Assembly: GCA_029245725.1 (NCBI GenBank)
Contig: JAQWOT010000163.1
Coordinates: 1 to 46,332, forward strand
Reading direction: 5' to 3'
DNA length: 46,332 nucleotides
From: SAR324 cluster bacterium
GTDB lineage: Bacteria; SAR324; NAC60-12
Position numbers and translations under genes: made by a program. Every line of letters starts with the position of its first letter. The stretch's first letter is position 1. Shown piece after piece: positions 25,937 to 35,840 of the stretch. Below the pieces are notes generated by a model that ran no database searches, was not told the DNA's origin, and worked only from the letters and a program-made list of their open reading frames with translations.

Positions 25937-28383
25937 CAGCATCGCCCACAGCCCTGGTAATAGGCTCCGGTTTTGGAGGTCTCGCTGCAGCCCTTCGTCT
26001 GAAAGCCAAGGGCTATGAGGTCACAATTGTTGAGCGTCAGCAAGATCTTGGTGGAAGAGCACGGGTCTTCCATAGAAATGGCTTTGTCTATGACGCTGGA
26101 CCAACCGTAGTAACAGCACCGTTTCTACTTGATGAGCTCTTTCAACTCTTCAACCGGAACCCAGAAGATTACCTAAAGATTGTTCCAGTCGAACCCTGGT
26201 ACCGCTTCCGATTCAATGATGGAGAAACCTTCGATTATGGAGGCACCATTGAGGGTACTTTGAATGAAATTGAAAGACTCTCTCCAGAAGATCGTGATGG
26301 ATATTTGAATCTTGTTCAGGAGTCACAGCAAATCTTTGAAAAGGGTTTTAGCGAACTGGCTCATATTCCGTTCCATCGATGGGGTACAATGCTCCGTCAG
26401 ATTCCTGCGCTAATAAAACTTCGCAGTTACCGTTCAGTCTATCAGATGGTTTCAGCTCACCTGAAAGACGAACGCCTCCGTCAGGCTTTCAGTATTCAGC
26501 CCCTCCTCGTGGGTGGAAATCCCTTTACTACTACCTCGATTTACTCGCTGATTCACTATCTTGAACGCAAATGGGGTGTACACTTTGCCATGGGCGGCAC
26601 AGGCGCCATCGTGGCTGGATTCGAGAAATTGCTTCGAGAAGAAGGTGTTGAAATAAAAACGAATACTACTGTCACCAAGATCATCACCCAACACCGACGG
26701 GTAACCGGAGTAGAACTTGATAACAGTGAGAAACCATTATCAGCAGATTTAGTAGTTTGTAACGCAGACCCCCCCTTCGTCTACGAACATCTGCTTGATT
26801 TTCCTCAGCGCAAACGTTGGTCGAGTTGGCGCCTTCGTCAGTTGCGCTACTCAATGGGACTCTTCGTTCTCTATTTTGGGACAACTCGTCAATACCCAGA
26901 AGTAGCTCATCACACAATCACGATGGGACCTCGCTATAAGGAACTGCTAAGCGATATTTTTCACAAAAAGCATCTTGCTACAGACATGAGCTTGTATCTG
27001 CACCGTCCGACAGCAACAGATCCAACGATGGCTCCTGCTGGTTGTGATACTTTTTATGTTCTCTCTCCTGTCCCAAATAACCTTAGTGGGATCAACTGGG
27101 ATGAAGTAGGGCCGCGTTATCGTGATGCCGTTGTCAAAGAGTTGGAACGTACTCTTCTACCTGGCTTGAGCGAGTGCATTACAGAGGAATTTTTTGTGAC
27201 TCCTGATTACTTTGAGCAGGAACTTCTGACACGCCATGGCACTGGATTTTCGATCCAACCACTGTTTACCCAATCTGCCAATTTCCGTTTTCACAATAAG
27301 TCAGAAGAAGTGGAAGGCCTCTATTTTGTGGGCGCTGGAACACACCCTGGAGCAGGGATGCCAGGAGTATTGAGTTCTGCGAAAGTTTTGGATCAACTGA
27401 TCTCTTCAGTATCCAACAAAACGACTCCGCTCAGGGCTCTGAAAAAGACATCATCATCCCGCACAAAATCTGAGACAAAAACTCATGCAGCGGTATTGGC
27501 CTATCATGGAAAAAGCTTTCACTGGGCTGGCCAACTGCTACCACAATCACAGTTTAATGACGCCTCATTACTATATGCCTTTTGTCGGCATGTAGATGAT
27601 TTGGCAGACGAAGCAAGTGACTCCGAAGAAGCTAAAACTCGACTGGATCAATTGTGTCAGGACCTTTGGAGTGACAAGCCCAAACAGCCTTTGAACCAAG
27701 CGTTTCGTGAACTGATGGCAGATCAACAGTTGGAACAGTGTTGGGTAGAAGACTTGATTGAAGGTGTACTTTCTGACTTAGGGGAAGTCTGTCTGCAAAC
27801 CAAGGAAGAACTTCTCTGCTACGCCTATCGAGTTGCCGGAACAGTTGGTTTAATGATGGCCCAGGTTTTGGGCTGCCGTGATCCCAATGCATTGGCGTTT
27901 GCGACTGACCTGGGAATTGCCATGCAACTGACCAATATTGCTCGTGATGTCCATGAAGATGCCCAACGTGGTCGCCTCTACTTACCTCAGCAATGGCTTG
28001 GAGAGAATACAGTATCCGCTGTGCAGTTGATTCAGGGGGACCAAGAAGCACGTCAAGTAGTTGAAACAGCCGTGGAACGCTTGCTTGATCTCGCAGAGTT
28101 GTATTATCGCAGTGGGTACCACGGCATGCGCTACTTGCCCATGCGTGTACGCTTGGGAATCCTCACAGCACGGGCACTTTATCGTGCAATTGGGGATGAA
28201 ATTTACCCCGAGCCTAGGATTATTTGGGACAGGCGAGCCCGTGTTTCTATGTCTCGTAAGTGTAAGTTGACCATCACTAGTTTGTTTGAATTTCTCTTTG
28301 ATACCCAAACCTGGCCAGTAGGGAAACCTCAGCAACACGAACCACAATTGCACCAGCACCTGAATTATGTGCGGATTGGCTAA
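25933..28383 (+). CDS. crtI-crtB: Fused phytoene desaturase - phytoene synthase (CrtI-CrtB)
   Basis: 816 residues encoding two enzymes in one chain. Residues 1-490 are CrtI: the FAD-binding motif VIGSGFGGLAAALRLKAKGY, the substrate-region VYDAGPTVVTAPFLLDELF and the C-terminal HPGAGMPGVLSSAKV. A polar Ser/Thr/Lys linker spans about 491-518. Residues 519-816 are CrtB: the first Asp motif D555-D556 in FCRHVDDLADE and the second in NIARDVHEDAQRGRLYLP near 669-686. The product should condense two GGPP to phytoene and desaturate it to lycopene. No frameshift or internal stop is seen at the junction, so the fusion appears real. It is translationally coupled to crtE and crtY. Confidence 0.93.
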   Translation: MTASPTALVIGSGFGGLAAALRLKAKGYEVTIVERQQDLGGRARVFHRNGFVYDAGPTVVTAPFLLDELFQLFNRNPEDYLKIVPVEPWYRFRFNDGETFDYGGTIEGTLNEIERLSPEDRDGYLNLVQESQQIFEKGFSELAHIPFHRWGTMLRQIPALIKLRSYRSVYQMVSAHLKDERLRQAFSIQPLLVGGNPFTTTSIYSLIHYLERKWGVHFAMGGTGAIVAGFEKLLREEGVEIKTNTTVTKIITQHRRVTGVELDNSEKPLSADLVVCNADPPFVYEHLLDFPQRKRWSSWRLRQLRYSMGLFVLYFGTTRQYPEVAHHTITMGPRYKELLSDIFHKKHLATDMSLYLHRPTATDPTMAPAGCDTFYVLSPVPNNLSGINWDEVGPRYRDAVVKELERTLLPGLSECITEEFFVTPDYFEQELLTRHGTGFSIQPLFTQSANFRFHNKSEEVEGLYFVGAGTHPGAGMPGVLSSAKVLDQLISSVSNKTTPLRALKKTSSSRTKSETKTHAAVLAYHGKSFHWAGQLLPQSQFNDASLLYAFCRHVDDLADEASDSEEAKTRLDQLCQDLWSDKPKQPLNQAFRELMADQQLEQCWVEDLIEGVLSDLGEVCLQTKEELLCYAYRVAGTVGLMMAQVLGCRDPNALAFATDLGIAMQLTNIARDVHEDAQRGRLYLPQQWLGENTVSAVQLIQGDQEARQVVETAVERLLDLAELYYRSGYHGMRYLPMRVRLGILTARALYRAIGDEIYPEPRIIWDRRARVSMSRKCKLTITSLFEFLFDTQTWPVGKPQQHEPQLHQHLNYVRIG

Positions 28384-28384
28384 A

Positions 28385-29617
28385 ATGCAGGTCTGGGACG
28401 CAATCGTAATTGGAGCTGGCTGTGCTGGACTGACTCTCGTCAATGAGTTGATTACTCGTGGGGGGGACCGGCTTAGGGTTTTGTTGTTGGAAGAAAGAAA
28501 CGAGTACACAAATGATCGTACTTGGTGCTTCTGGAATACGCTCAATCATCGTTTTGAAAATGTGGTTTCCTGTCGTTGGCCAAGTTGGAGTGTCCATTAT
28601 GCAGGAGAAGTTACCCACTGCCGAGGCGCTTACCAATACCAGTATTTGCGAGCAGAACACTTTTACAAGCTGGCCCTAGCTCCAGTCTCTTCTTCGTCAA
28701 AAACAATTCTGAAATTGGGGGAGCATGTCCAGACTGTTCAGGAGGAGGAAGACCTTGTTAGTATTCAAACCCATCAAGGGACACATGTGGGTCGGTATGT
28801 CATCGACACACGACCGATGGATCAGCAGAATCGAAATGCAAAGCATCCTGATGTCCATTGGCTTCAGCATTTTTTGGGCTGGAAAGTAAAAACAGAGCAC
28901 GCTTGTTTTCAAAGTAAGCAAGTCACTCTGATGGACTTTATAGGAGGGGAAGATGCAGCGGAAGTTCTCGAAGTTAGTGATAAAGAAACAGATGTTGCTC
29001 TGCCAGGCATCCCTTTCATCTACGTCCTACCTTTCTCATCAACCGAAGCACTAGTTGAGAGTACTTGGTTTGGGCCAAAGGTGTTGGCAAAGAGTGTCTA
29101 TCGAGAACAGCTGCAAAGGTATCTGCAAAGGAAAGAAGCGGGGAAATACGAAATCATCGAACAGGAATATGGTGTGCTGCCAATGTCCACGCTACCAACG
29201 ACCACGCAGCCAACAAGAAGAATTAGGTATCTTGGTCTGGCAGGTGGTGCAGCCCGCCCCAGTACTGGCTATGCGTTCTTGGCAATTCAGCGTCAGGCAC
29301 AAAGGCTTGCGGATCAATTATTAAAGGGGGACTGGGAAAACTTCCCAGATTATTACAGCACCCAATCCCGATTATTGGACGCTATTTTTCTAAGAGTTCT
29401 TCAGGAAAATCCAAAACGAGGTCCTGAATTGTTTTGGCGGCTGTTTCGATATGCAAACCCGGATGCGCTAGTTCGCTTCCTCGCCGATACCGCATCACTG
29501 AAAGATCTGTGGGAGATAGCTACTTGTTTGCCCTCTGGAATCTTTCTCAAGCAAAGTCTTGTTCCAAACTTTTTGCAGAAAAAAGAAATGGGAACTACTC
29601 AGATTCAGGGTATCTAG
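28385..29617 (+). CDS. crtY: Lycopene beta-cyclase
   Basis: About 410 residues. The N-terminal dinucleotide-binding motif is AIVIGAGCAGLTLVNEL. RTWCFWN near 40 and the PFSSTEALVESTWF block near 220 are typical of the CrtY flavoenzyme family, which closes both ends of lycopene to beta-carotene. ATG 28385 lies 2 bases after the crtI-crtB stop and is preferred. An ATG at 28367 would add 6 residues and overlap the previous gene. Neither start has a strong ribosome binding site, so coupling is likely. It supplies the substrate of the next gene. Confidence 0.93.
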   Translation: MQVWDAIVIGAGCAGLTLVNELITRGGDRLRVLLLEERNEYTNDRTWCFWNTLNHRFENVVSCRWPSWSVHYAGEVTHCRGAYQYQYLRAEHFYKLALAPVSSSSKTILKLGEHVQTVQEEEDLVSIQTHQGTHVGRYVIDTRPMDQQNRNAKHPDVHWLQHFLGWKVKTEHACFQSKQVTLMDFIGGEDAAEVLEVSDKETDVALPGIPFIYVLPFSSTEALVESTWFGPKVLAKSVYREQLQRYLQRKEAGKYEIIEQEYGVLPMSTLPTTTQPTRRIRYLGLAGGAARPSTGYAFLAIQRQAQRLADQLLKGDWENFPDYYSTQSRLLDAIFLRVLQENPKRGPELFWRLFRYANPDALVRFLADTASLKDLWEIATCLPSGIFLKQSLVPNFLQKKEMGTTQIQGI

Positions 29618-29620
29618 TCA

Positions 29621-30613
29621 ATGCTCAATATCCAACTGAGTGAGGAACAACAACGACTTTTTCTGTTACTTGGTGGACTGTTCCTATTGGCAGGAATGAA
29701 GGAGTGGTTTGCTTGGCAAGAATGGCACTGGGGTTTCCTTTTTCTATTGATTTCTCTGCTGGGCTTGCCACACGGTGCTTTAGATCATCAGGTTGGCCGT
29801 TCCTGGCTTGAGCCAATGCAAGGGCGAATTTGGCCATTCAGCTTCGGATTGTTTTATCTAGGACTGCTTGGGCTAGTCCTAGTCTGCTGGATTCAGTGGC
29901 CAGCATTGCTACTCTCTCTTTTCCTGCTGTTGTCAGTTCTCCACTTTGGGCAAGAAGATACCGCATCATTGGATCTGGGAGAAAGGCTCTACTGGACACA
30001 CGTTGCATTTCGGGGCCTTTTACCACTCTGCGCTCCAGCATTTTTTGCAACTGAAACAACAGGACAACTGCTCGCTCCCCTGCTGCTTCAACCAGAGTTG
30101 GCTGAGCATGCTCAAGGTGTCGCAATTTTTGGAGCCACACTCTTTGCGCCCCTGTGTCTCCTTGGGGTCCTGATTTATGCTCGCTGGTGGCAGATTGGTG
30201 GGCCATTGGGGAAAATCATTGAACAAATCACAGAATCTATCCTGATCATACTCTGCTTCGTTCTACTATCTCCCTTGGAAGGCTTTGTTCTCTACTTTTG
30301 CCTCCATCATTCTTTACGACATAGCCAAGAGATGGCACAGTGGCTTTTTCCGAATGACTCAAAGCCACTTCGTCAATTTTGGAAGCAGGCTCGGCCTCTA
30401 AGTTTGGCTGCAATGGTCATGGCTCTGTTTGCCTGGATTTGGCTGCCCAACCGTGCTTTGGAGTGGGGTGGCTTGCAGGTGATATTCATTGGTCTTGCGG
30501 CTCTGACCCTTCCACATGTGGTTTTGCACTGGTTAGTCTTCGACCTCCGGCGACCTCTGCCGGTCTTTTCGACTCCTGAGCGAGAATTCTCATGGAATCA
30601 CATCTCCCATTGA
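29621..30613 (+). CDS. blh: Beta-carotene 15,15'-dioxygenase (Brp/Blh family)
   Basis: 330 residues of integral membrane protein that cleaves beta-carotene into two retinal molecules. The iron-binding histidine blocks of the family are visible: LGLPHGALDHQ near 47, LHFGQED near 108, YFCLHHSLRHSQE near 228 and LPHVVLHWLVFD near 300. Hydrophobic helices alternate with these blocks. It begins 3 bases after crtY and its end overlaps ispH by 22 bases. This is the last committed step making the chromophore for the proteorhodopsin at 23514-24293. Confidence 0.95.
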   Translation: MLNIQLSEEQQRLFLLLGGLFLLAGMKEWFAWQEWHWGFLFLLISLLGLPHGALDHQVGRSWLEPMQGRIWPFSFGLFYLGLLGLVLVCWIQWPALLLSLFLLLSVLHFGQEDTASLDLGERLYWTHVAFRGLLPLCAPAFFATETTGQLLAPLLLQPELAEHAQGVAIFGATLFAPLCLLGVLIYARWWQIGGPLGKIIEQITESILIILCFVLLSPLEGFVLYFCLHHSLRHSQEMAQWLFPNDSKPLRQFWKQARPLSLAAMVMALFAWIWLPNRALEWGGLQVIFIGLAALTLPHVVLHWLVFDLRRPLPVFSTPEREFSWNHISH

Positions 30614-31647
30614 AAGTGTTGCTGGCTGCGCCTCGGAGTTTCTGTGCTGGAGTAACCCGAGCCATTCAGATTGTTGAAGCCTGTCTGGAACGCTATGGGG
30701 CCCCTGTCTATGTTCGGCATGCGATTGTTCACAATGAGCACGTTCTGAGAGAGATGGAAGCCAAAGGAGTGATCTTCGTTGAGGAATTATCAGAGGTTCC
30801 AGATGGTGTACCAGTTGTGTTTTCTGCTCACGGCGTTCCTCCATCAGTTGTCAATGCATCTGAGGAACGCGGACTCCCAACGATTGATGCCACCTGCCCC
30901 TTAGTGGCCAGAGTCCATCAAGAGGCGGTTCGCCATCACAAAGCTGGTTGTCAAGTGTTGGTAATTGGCAAGAAAAACCACCCTGAGATACTTGGTCTTT
31001 TGGGACATCTACCTGCTGAGGACTGTCAGGTGATTGATGATATTGAAACTGCCCGAAATATTCAGATTCTGATAAATCAGCCGGTTGCATACGTTACGCA
31101 AACCACACTCTCTGTAGAGGACACTGGGCAAATCGTTGAGGTATTGCGCAAGCGCTTTCCCAAGCTGATTGACCCACGTAAGGAGACAATTTGCTATGCA
31201 ACAACGAACCGGCAGCAGGCAACCCGGGCTATCGCATCACGAGCTGAGGCTTTCCTTGTGCTAGGCAGCCCTACTTCCTCAAATTCAACACGTCTGACCG
31301 AAGTGGCGAGACAGGTTGGCTGTGAAAGAGTCCGCTTGGTTCCTGAACCCGACGAACTAAATTTAGCGTGGTTAGATGATGCCAATGTTTTGGGCTTGAC
31401 GGCAGGTGCTTCGGCTCCAGAATATCTTGTACAGCAACTCCTTGACCGACTAGCGCTGAGAAGAACTCTTGTAATTGAGGAAGTTCCTGTAACCGAAGAA
31501 AAGATTCAGTTTCGCCTTCCTATTGAACGCTTCCCCAAAATTCCCCAAATGCCCATCTCAAGACCTTCCATCAAATCAAAAGATTCCCAAGCAGGTTTTC
31601 ACCGAAATAAGTCTATCGCTTTGAGCCAAGAGTTGCATCTGGCCTAA
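30592..31647 (+). CDS. ispH: 4-hydroxy-3-methylbut-2-enyl diphosphate reductase
   Basis: 351 residues of the terminal MEP-pathway enzyme, producing IPP and DMAPP. The three Fe-S cysteines are C18 (RSFCAGVTRAIQ), C102 (IDATCPLV) and C201 (ETICYATTNRQ). The proton-donor segment is KKNHPEILG near 128-136. A C-terminal tail of about 35 residues past the usual end is Ser/Lys-rich. Overlap with blh puts precursor supply under the same control as retinal synthesis. Whether this is the only ispH of the genome cannot be told. Confidence 0.95.
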   Translation: MESHLPLKVLLAAPRSFCAGVTRAIQIVEACLERYGAPVYVRHAIVHNEHVLREMEAKGVIFVEELSEVPDGVPVVFSAHGVPPSVVNASEERGLPTIDATCPLVARVHQEAVRHHKAGCQVLVIGKKNHPEILGLLGHLPAEDCQVIDDIETARNIQILINQPVAYVTQTTLSVEDTGQIVEVLRKRFPKLIDPRKETICYATTNRQQATRAIASRAEAFLVLGSPTSSNSTRLTEVARQVGCERVRLVPEPDELNLAWLDDANVLGLTAGASAPEYLVQQLLDRLALRRTLVIEEVPVTEEKIQFRLPIERFPKIPQMPISRPSIKSKDSQAGFHRNKSIALSQELHLA

Positions 31648-31814
31648 GAAGTTGATTTTTTTATGGGCTTGGCTTCTTTGATCTTTATGGTCGAAAACTC
31701 TTCTCCAATTCTGAAAGCTGAGGGATTATGCCTATCATGATTCCTTTCTGAAACAGGGAATCCATGAATTTGGGAACTCTCCGATGCCAGTTCACAGAAA
31801 ATTAGTGATCAAGA

Positions 31815-32330
31815 ATGATGGTTTCGCCAAAAAATAGCTTCCAAGTGCAAGGTCTTCGCTCTCCCGAAGACTTTTACTGGGTACTTCAAGATCCAGCTCC
31901 ACTCGCAGGGATGTGCCTCCCAGAAACAAATTGGCCCTGGCAGTCCATTTATGATTCTGGTTTCACCAACTTGATTTCATTGCATCCAATGGAGCACGAC
32001 CCAAGTCCACTAACGAGCATTCATGATCAATCGTTGGAAGATCTCATTAGCGGTGAGTCACCTAAGGACCCGGTACTTGAAATCTGCAGAATCCGATCTG
32101 CAACAAGGACCATTCTCAAGTCACTGAGTGACAGTAAAGGAGTTGTAGCCCATTGCTGGGGGGGACGAGGTCGAACTGGAACAGTTCTCGGCTGTGTTCT
32201 ACGTGAGTTGGGTTATGCGGGAAAACCCGTTGTGAAGTATCTGGATGAGATTCAACGTGTAAGGGGCCGAGAAGGTTGGCCAGAGGCTATTTGGCAATCA
32301 GAAATTGTTAGGAAATGGCCGGATGTATGA
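31815..32330 (+). CDS. Dual-specificity / tyrosine phosphatase-like protein
   Basis: 171 residues with the Cys-based phosphatase loop H113-C114-W-G-G-R-G-R120-T (HCx5R), followed by a helix VLGCVLRELG. This P-loop forms the phosphocysteine intermediate in protein-tyrosine and dual-specificity phosphatases. No separate substrate domain or signal peptide is seen. It stands alone 167 bases after ispH and is convergent with the aap operon. The target is unknown; atypical members also act on lipids or RNA ends. Confidence 0.8.
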   Translation: MMVSPKNSFQVQGLRSPEDFYWVLQDPAPLAGMCLPETNWPWQSIYDSGFTNLISLHPMEHDPSPLTSIHDQSLEDLISGESPKDPVLEICRIRSATRTILKSLSDSKGVVAHCWGGRGRTGTVLGCVLRELGYAGKPVVKYLDEIQRVRGREGWPEAIWQSEIVRKWPDV

Positions 32331-32355
32331 GGAGGACTCGAGCCTGAAGAGTGTT

Positions 32356-32374
32356 GGGTTCTTGAAAAGAGCCC
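32356..32374. terminator. Weak stem-loop between phosphatase and aapP
   Basis: GGGTTCTT and AAGAGCCC pair over 8 positions (one G-U) around a GAA loop, between two convergent genes. No T-run follows on either strand, so terminator function is uncertain. Confidence 0.35.
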
Positions 32375-32424
32375 ATGAAAAAGTTTGTGCTGATTTTGTT
32401 TAGTCACTTTAAAACCATTGTCGA

Positions 32425-33216
32425 TCAATGCTGTAGAATCTGGCTCAGGAACAGTTTGGTTCGATCACTCTGTGGGTTGTTGAAGAATTCTTCTGGTTCG
32501 TTCTGCTCAATGATCTGTCCCTCATCCATGAAGATCACACGATTGGCGACGGTTCGAGCAAAGCCCATTTCGTGGGTCACTACCAGCATCGTCATGCCTG
32601 TGTCAGCCAACTCAATCATGACATCCAAAACCTCTTTGATCATTTCAGGATCCAGGGCAGAAGTTGGTTCATCAAAGAGCATAATGCGGGGTTGCATGCA
32701 GAGTGAACGTGCGATGGCTACCCGTTGTTGCTGACCACCAGACAGTTGACCTGGATATTTGAGAGCCTGATCTGGAATCTTGACTCGCTCCAAGTACTTC
32801 ATTGCGGTGGCTTCTGCCTCTGCCTTGGGTTGTTTACGAACCCAGATCAGCGCCAATGTACAGTTCTCCAATACGGTGAGGTGTGGAAACAAATTGAAGT
32901 GTTGAAAGACCATCCCAACTTCTCTTCGTACTTGCTCAATATGCTTCAGGTCGCTGGTCAGTTCAATTCCATCTACCACAATCCGCCCTTCTTGATGCTC
33001 CTCCAGTCGATTGATACAGCGAATAAGAGTTGACTTACCGGAACCTGAGGGGCCACAGATCACGATTCGTTCACCCGAAGCCACTTCCAGATCAATCTCT
33101 TTGAGAACATGGAATTGCCCAAACCACTTGTTCATCTTTTGAATTTGGATGATGGGCTCTCCGGAGATCGTCATATTTTTGTCATTGGCAGTATTTTGCT
33201 GACTAGCTGGACTCAT
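32425..33216 (-). CDS. aapP: General L-amino-acid ABC transporter ATP-binding protein
   Basis: 263 residues. Walker A is GPSGSGKS (55-62), the ABC signature is LSGGQQQR near 158, and Walker B with the catalytic Glu is [15 protein letters not shown] near 180. The [12 protein letters not shown] segment is typical of polar amino acid importers. A ribosome binding site (AAAGG) precedes the start. It is the last gene of aapJ-aapQ-aapM-aapP and energises uptake through AapQM. It is not close to the sugar importer that lacks an ATPase and belongs to a different ABC class. Confidence 0.95.
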   Translation of the reverse strand: MSPASQQNTANDKNMTISGEPIIQIQKMNKWFGQFHVLKEIDLEVASGERIVICGPSGSGKSTLIRCINRLEEHQEGRIVVDGIELTSDLKHIEQVRREVGMVFQHFNLFPHLTVLENCTLALIWVRKQPKAEAEATAMKYLERVKIPDQALKYPGQLSGGQQQRVAIARSLCMQPRIMLFDEPTSALDPEMIKEVLDVMIELADTGMTMLVVTHEMGFARTVANRVIFMDEGQIIEQNEPEEFFNNPQSDRTKLFLSQILQH

Positions 33217-33228
33217 TTACTAAACCTT

Positions 33229-34536
33229 TTAGCGGTGTTCAGTTTGTAACCTACGTTCTAAGAATTGGGAATATCTCGACATACTAAAACAACACACAAA
33301 GAACAGGAGACCAATAAATATAAACAACTCCCAATAGATACCATTCCAATCAGTTGTTGCTCGGATCGCATTTGATAGACCAATCGGATCAAGAAGACCA
33401 ATAAAAACTACGAGAGTTGTATCTTTGAAAAGACCGATAAATGTATTCACGATCCCTGGAATTGAAATTTTCAGAGCTTGGGGAAGAATAATTAGCCGCA
33501 TAGATTGCCAATAGTTCAAACCCAAGCTTGAGGAACCCTCATGCTGCCCAACTGAAAGTGCTGCAAGACCACCGCGAATTACCTCAGCCATGTAAGCAGA
33601 AGCAAACAGAGTGACCATGATTACAACTCTCAGCATCAAATCGAAATTCGTACCTGGTGGTAGAAAATAATTTAATAGAAGTGAGGCTGTAAATAGCCAG
33701 ACAATCAAAGGTACTCCACGAATAATTTCAATGAAAAAAACACAAATTTTATTAATGATAAGCAGATTTGATTGGCGCCCAAGTGCTAACAAAATGCCAA
33801 TTGGTAATGATAAAATTATTCCAGTGATACCAATTATTAGAGCCAACATGAATCCACCGAATTCTTTTGATGGAATGTATGAGAGAGAAATTGGTATGAA
33901 ACTGTCTAGATGCTCAGCGACTGGGGTAAGTAAAAATAACCAGTACAAAACAGCGAAAACAAAGGTGATTGGTATGCTCAATACGGATAGCTTGGATCGG
34001 CTTATTTGCTGAAAAAGCAATATGCCTAGCAGAAAATTGAAAGCAGCAGAAACTGGTCCCCAAATGGTATTTCCCCATAATAGCCAGAAGCAAAGAAAAG
34101 GAGAAGAAAAGGTTAAAAGATACAGCTCTTTTCGTACACTTGTGAAAAGTACTGGGGATATTGCAAAACCAAAGAGTATTAGCGCTAAGATTGGACGCCA
34201 ATAGCTTTCAGGTGGATAGAAACCAAAGAGCAATTGATGCCATCTTTCATTGATCACTGCCCAGCAAGCCACATTGGTGTTCCCACCAAGGCTTTCTCGA
34301 ATTTTTCTACATTCGTTGAGTGAGTCAGCCTCCCAAACGCCTTGTGTCATCCATGGTAAAATTTGTGAGAGAAGACCGTAAATAAGAAAAAGTGAAAGGA
34401 TTGTTAGAATTGAGTTTATGGTGTTTGAAAACAAATTTTCTCTCACCCACTTTGTCGCGCCAATTTCAGACAAAGGGGGAGCTTTTGAAGGTATCAACTC
34501 TGTTCGCACAAATAGTTTGGAAGATGGACTACTCAC
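33229..34536 (-). CDS. aapM: General L-amino-acid ABC transporter permease AapM
   Basis: 435 residues, the long form typical of AapM. Several N-terminal helices and a periplasmic insert (SLGGNTNVACWAVINERWHQ, near 85-105) precede the conserved permease core. The core contains EIIRGVPLIVWLF and the coupling loop GLNYWQSMRLIILPQALK near 350. The start is GTG, placed 1 base after the aapQ stop with AAAGG upstream. The gene is visibly more A+T rich than aapP and acnA. Confidence 0.93.
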   Translation of the reverse strand: MSSPSSKLFVRTELIPSKAPPLSEIGATKWVRENLFSNTINSILTILSLFLIYGLLSQILPWMTQGVWEADSLNECRKIRESLGGNTNVACWAVINERWHQLLFGFYPPESYWRPILALILFGFAISPVLFTSVRKELYLLTFSSPFLCFWLLWGNTIWGPVSAAFNFLLGILLFQQISRSKLSVLSIPITFVFAVLYWLFLLTPVAEHLDSFIPISLSYIPSKEFGGFMLALIIGITGIILSLPIGILLALGRQSNLLIINKICVFFIEIIRGVPLIVWLFTASLLLNYFLPPGTNFDLMLRVVIMVTLFASAYMAEVIRGGLAALSVGQHEGSSSLGLNYWQSMRLIILPQALKISIPGIVNTFIGLFKDTTLVVFIGLLDPIGLSNAIRATTDWNGIYWELFIFIGLLFFVCCFSMSRYSQFLERRLQTEHR

Positions 34537-34537
34537 C

Positions 34538-35752
34538 TCAACGACCTTTGAGTTTGACTGAGTTATTATAAATATTCATCACAGCTGAGATTACTAAAGA
34601 AGCAAGGAGATAGAACAGTCCCAGCATTAACATGCCTTCAAGTTCACGCCCTGTCTGATTAATTGTTATCCCCCCAAGTGTAGAACGTACATCCATATAC
34701 CCGACAGCAATTGCCAATGAAGAATTTTTCGTAAGATTTAAATACTGTGAGATAAGAGGAGGAATAATGACACGGAGAGCTTGGGGTAAGATAACCAGAT
34801 TCATTGTAGGGTTGGGTCGCAAACCCAAAGCATAGGCAGCTTCTGTTTGTCCTTTTGATACGGAGAGAATGCCACTTCTAACAATCTCTGCAATGAAAGC
34901 TCCTGTGTAGAGCGATAAGGCTAACCAAAGAGCAATTAGTGAGTTTCTTAGTTGTAATCCACCACGAAAATTAAACCCACCAAGAGTTGGATAATCTAGT
35001 GAAACAGGCTGCCCCAATACGAAAAAAGTTATGATGGATGGAATGATTACTATCCCGGTTGAAATCCAAAATGTTGGAAGGGTTATTCCTGTTTGTTGTT
35101 GTCTTGAAGTTGTAATTTTTTTAAAGCCCCAAACACCAAGAAGTGAAAGTAAAAAAACAAATATTAAGATCCCAGAACCTTCACCCCACACTGGGAAAGG
35201 GATGTAAACTCCTCGGTTTGAAATAGCAACACTATCAAACAAAATCATTGAAGCACTTCCCCCAGCTCGAAAATCTCTTGGACCAGGAGTGGATTCAGTC
35301 ATCACCGCGAAAATGATGAGGATCCATAAGAGCAGTGGAACGTTTCGGAATCCTTCCACGTAGATTGTCATTAGACGTGCAACAATCCAATTTTTGGAGA
35401 GCCGGAGGACTCCTGCAACGATCCCAATTATTGTGGCAAGTGCACAGCCTAGAAAAGCCACAAGCAGTGTATTTAGTATACCTACTAGTGCTGCTCTACC
35501 GTGCGTAGAGGTGGAAGAGTATTCAATGAGGCGCTGATTAATGTCATAGCCTGCGATGTTGGTAAGAAATCCAAAATCAAAGTCTTTGCCGAGGGCGGTT
35601 AAGTTCTGAATTGTATTATTGACGAGCCATGAAAAGAACAGAACCAACAAGCACATGGCTATCGCTTGAACTGTCAGCGATCTGTATTTTGTATCGTAGA
35701 TCAACTGGCGCATTTGGAACAATGGCTTCGGTGGTTCGGTCACTTTCATCAT
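34538..35752 (-). CDS. aapQ: General L-amino-acid ABC transporter permease AapQ
   Basis: 404 residues with about eight hydrophobic helices. YVEGFRNVPLLLWILIIFAV and the coupling segment GLRPNPTMNLVILPQALRVI near 320 place it in the polar amino acid permease family, and the large periplasmic insert is characteristic of AapQ/BztB. An alternative ATG lies one codon downstream. It pairs with AapM to form the channel. A stem-loop separates it from the upstream binding-protein gene. Confidence 0.93.
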   Translation of the reverse strand: MMKVTEPPKPLFQMRQLIYDTKYRSLTVQAIAMCLLVLFFSWLVNNTIQNLTALGKDFDFGFLTNIAGYDINQRLIEYSSTSTHGRAALVGILNTLLVAFLGCALATIIGIVAGVLRLSKNWIVARLMTIYVEGFRNVPLLLWILIIFAVMTESTPGPRDFRAGGSASMILFDSVAISNRGVYIPFPVWGEGSGILIFVFLLSLLGVWGFKKITTSRQQQTGITLPTFWISTGIVIIPSIITFFVLGQPVSLDYPTLGGFNFRGGLQLRNSLIALWLALSLYTGAFIAEIVRSGILSVSKGQTEAAYALGLRPNPTMNLVILPQALRVIIPPLISQYLNLTKNSSLAIAVGYMDVRSTLGGITINQTGRELEGMLMLGLFYLLASLVISAVMNIYNNSVKLKGR

Positions 35753-35840
35753 GACGACTTTACCTATGCTCCAGAACTAATTTCAGTGGAATTTTGGATC
35801 CACTGTTTTGCCTTGGATGTGGATGGATGAGAGCGGGACG

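Noticed and set aside
31648-31814. Terminator after ispH
   Set aside because: T-rich stretch and a 6-bp GATTCC/GGAATC stem are not adjacent, so no credible intrinsic terminator can be assigned.
32375-32734. 119-residue plus-strand frame antisense to aapP
   Set aside because: It is the antisense of a highly conserved ATPase gene, whose motifs explain the sequence.
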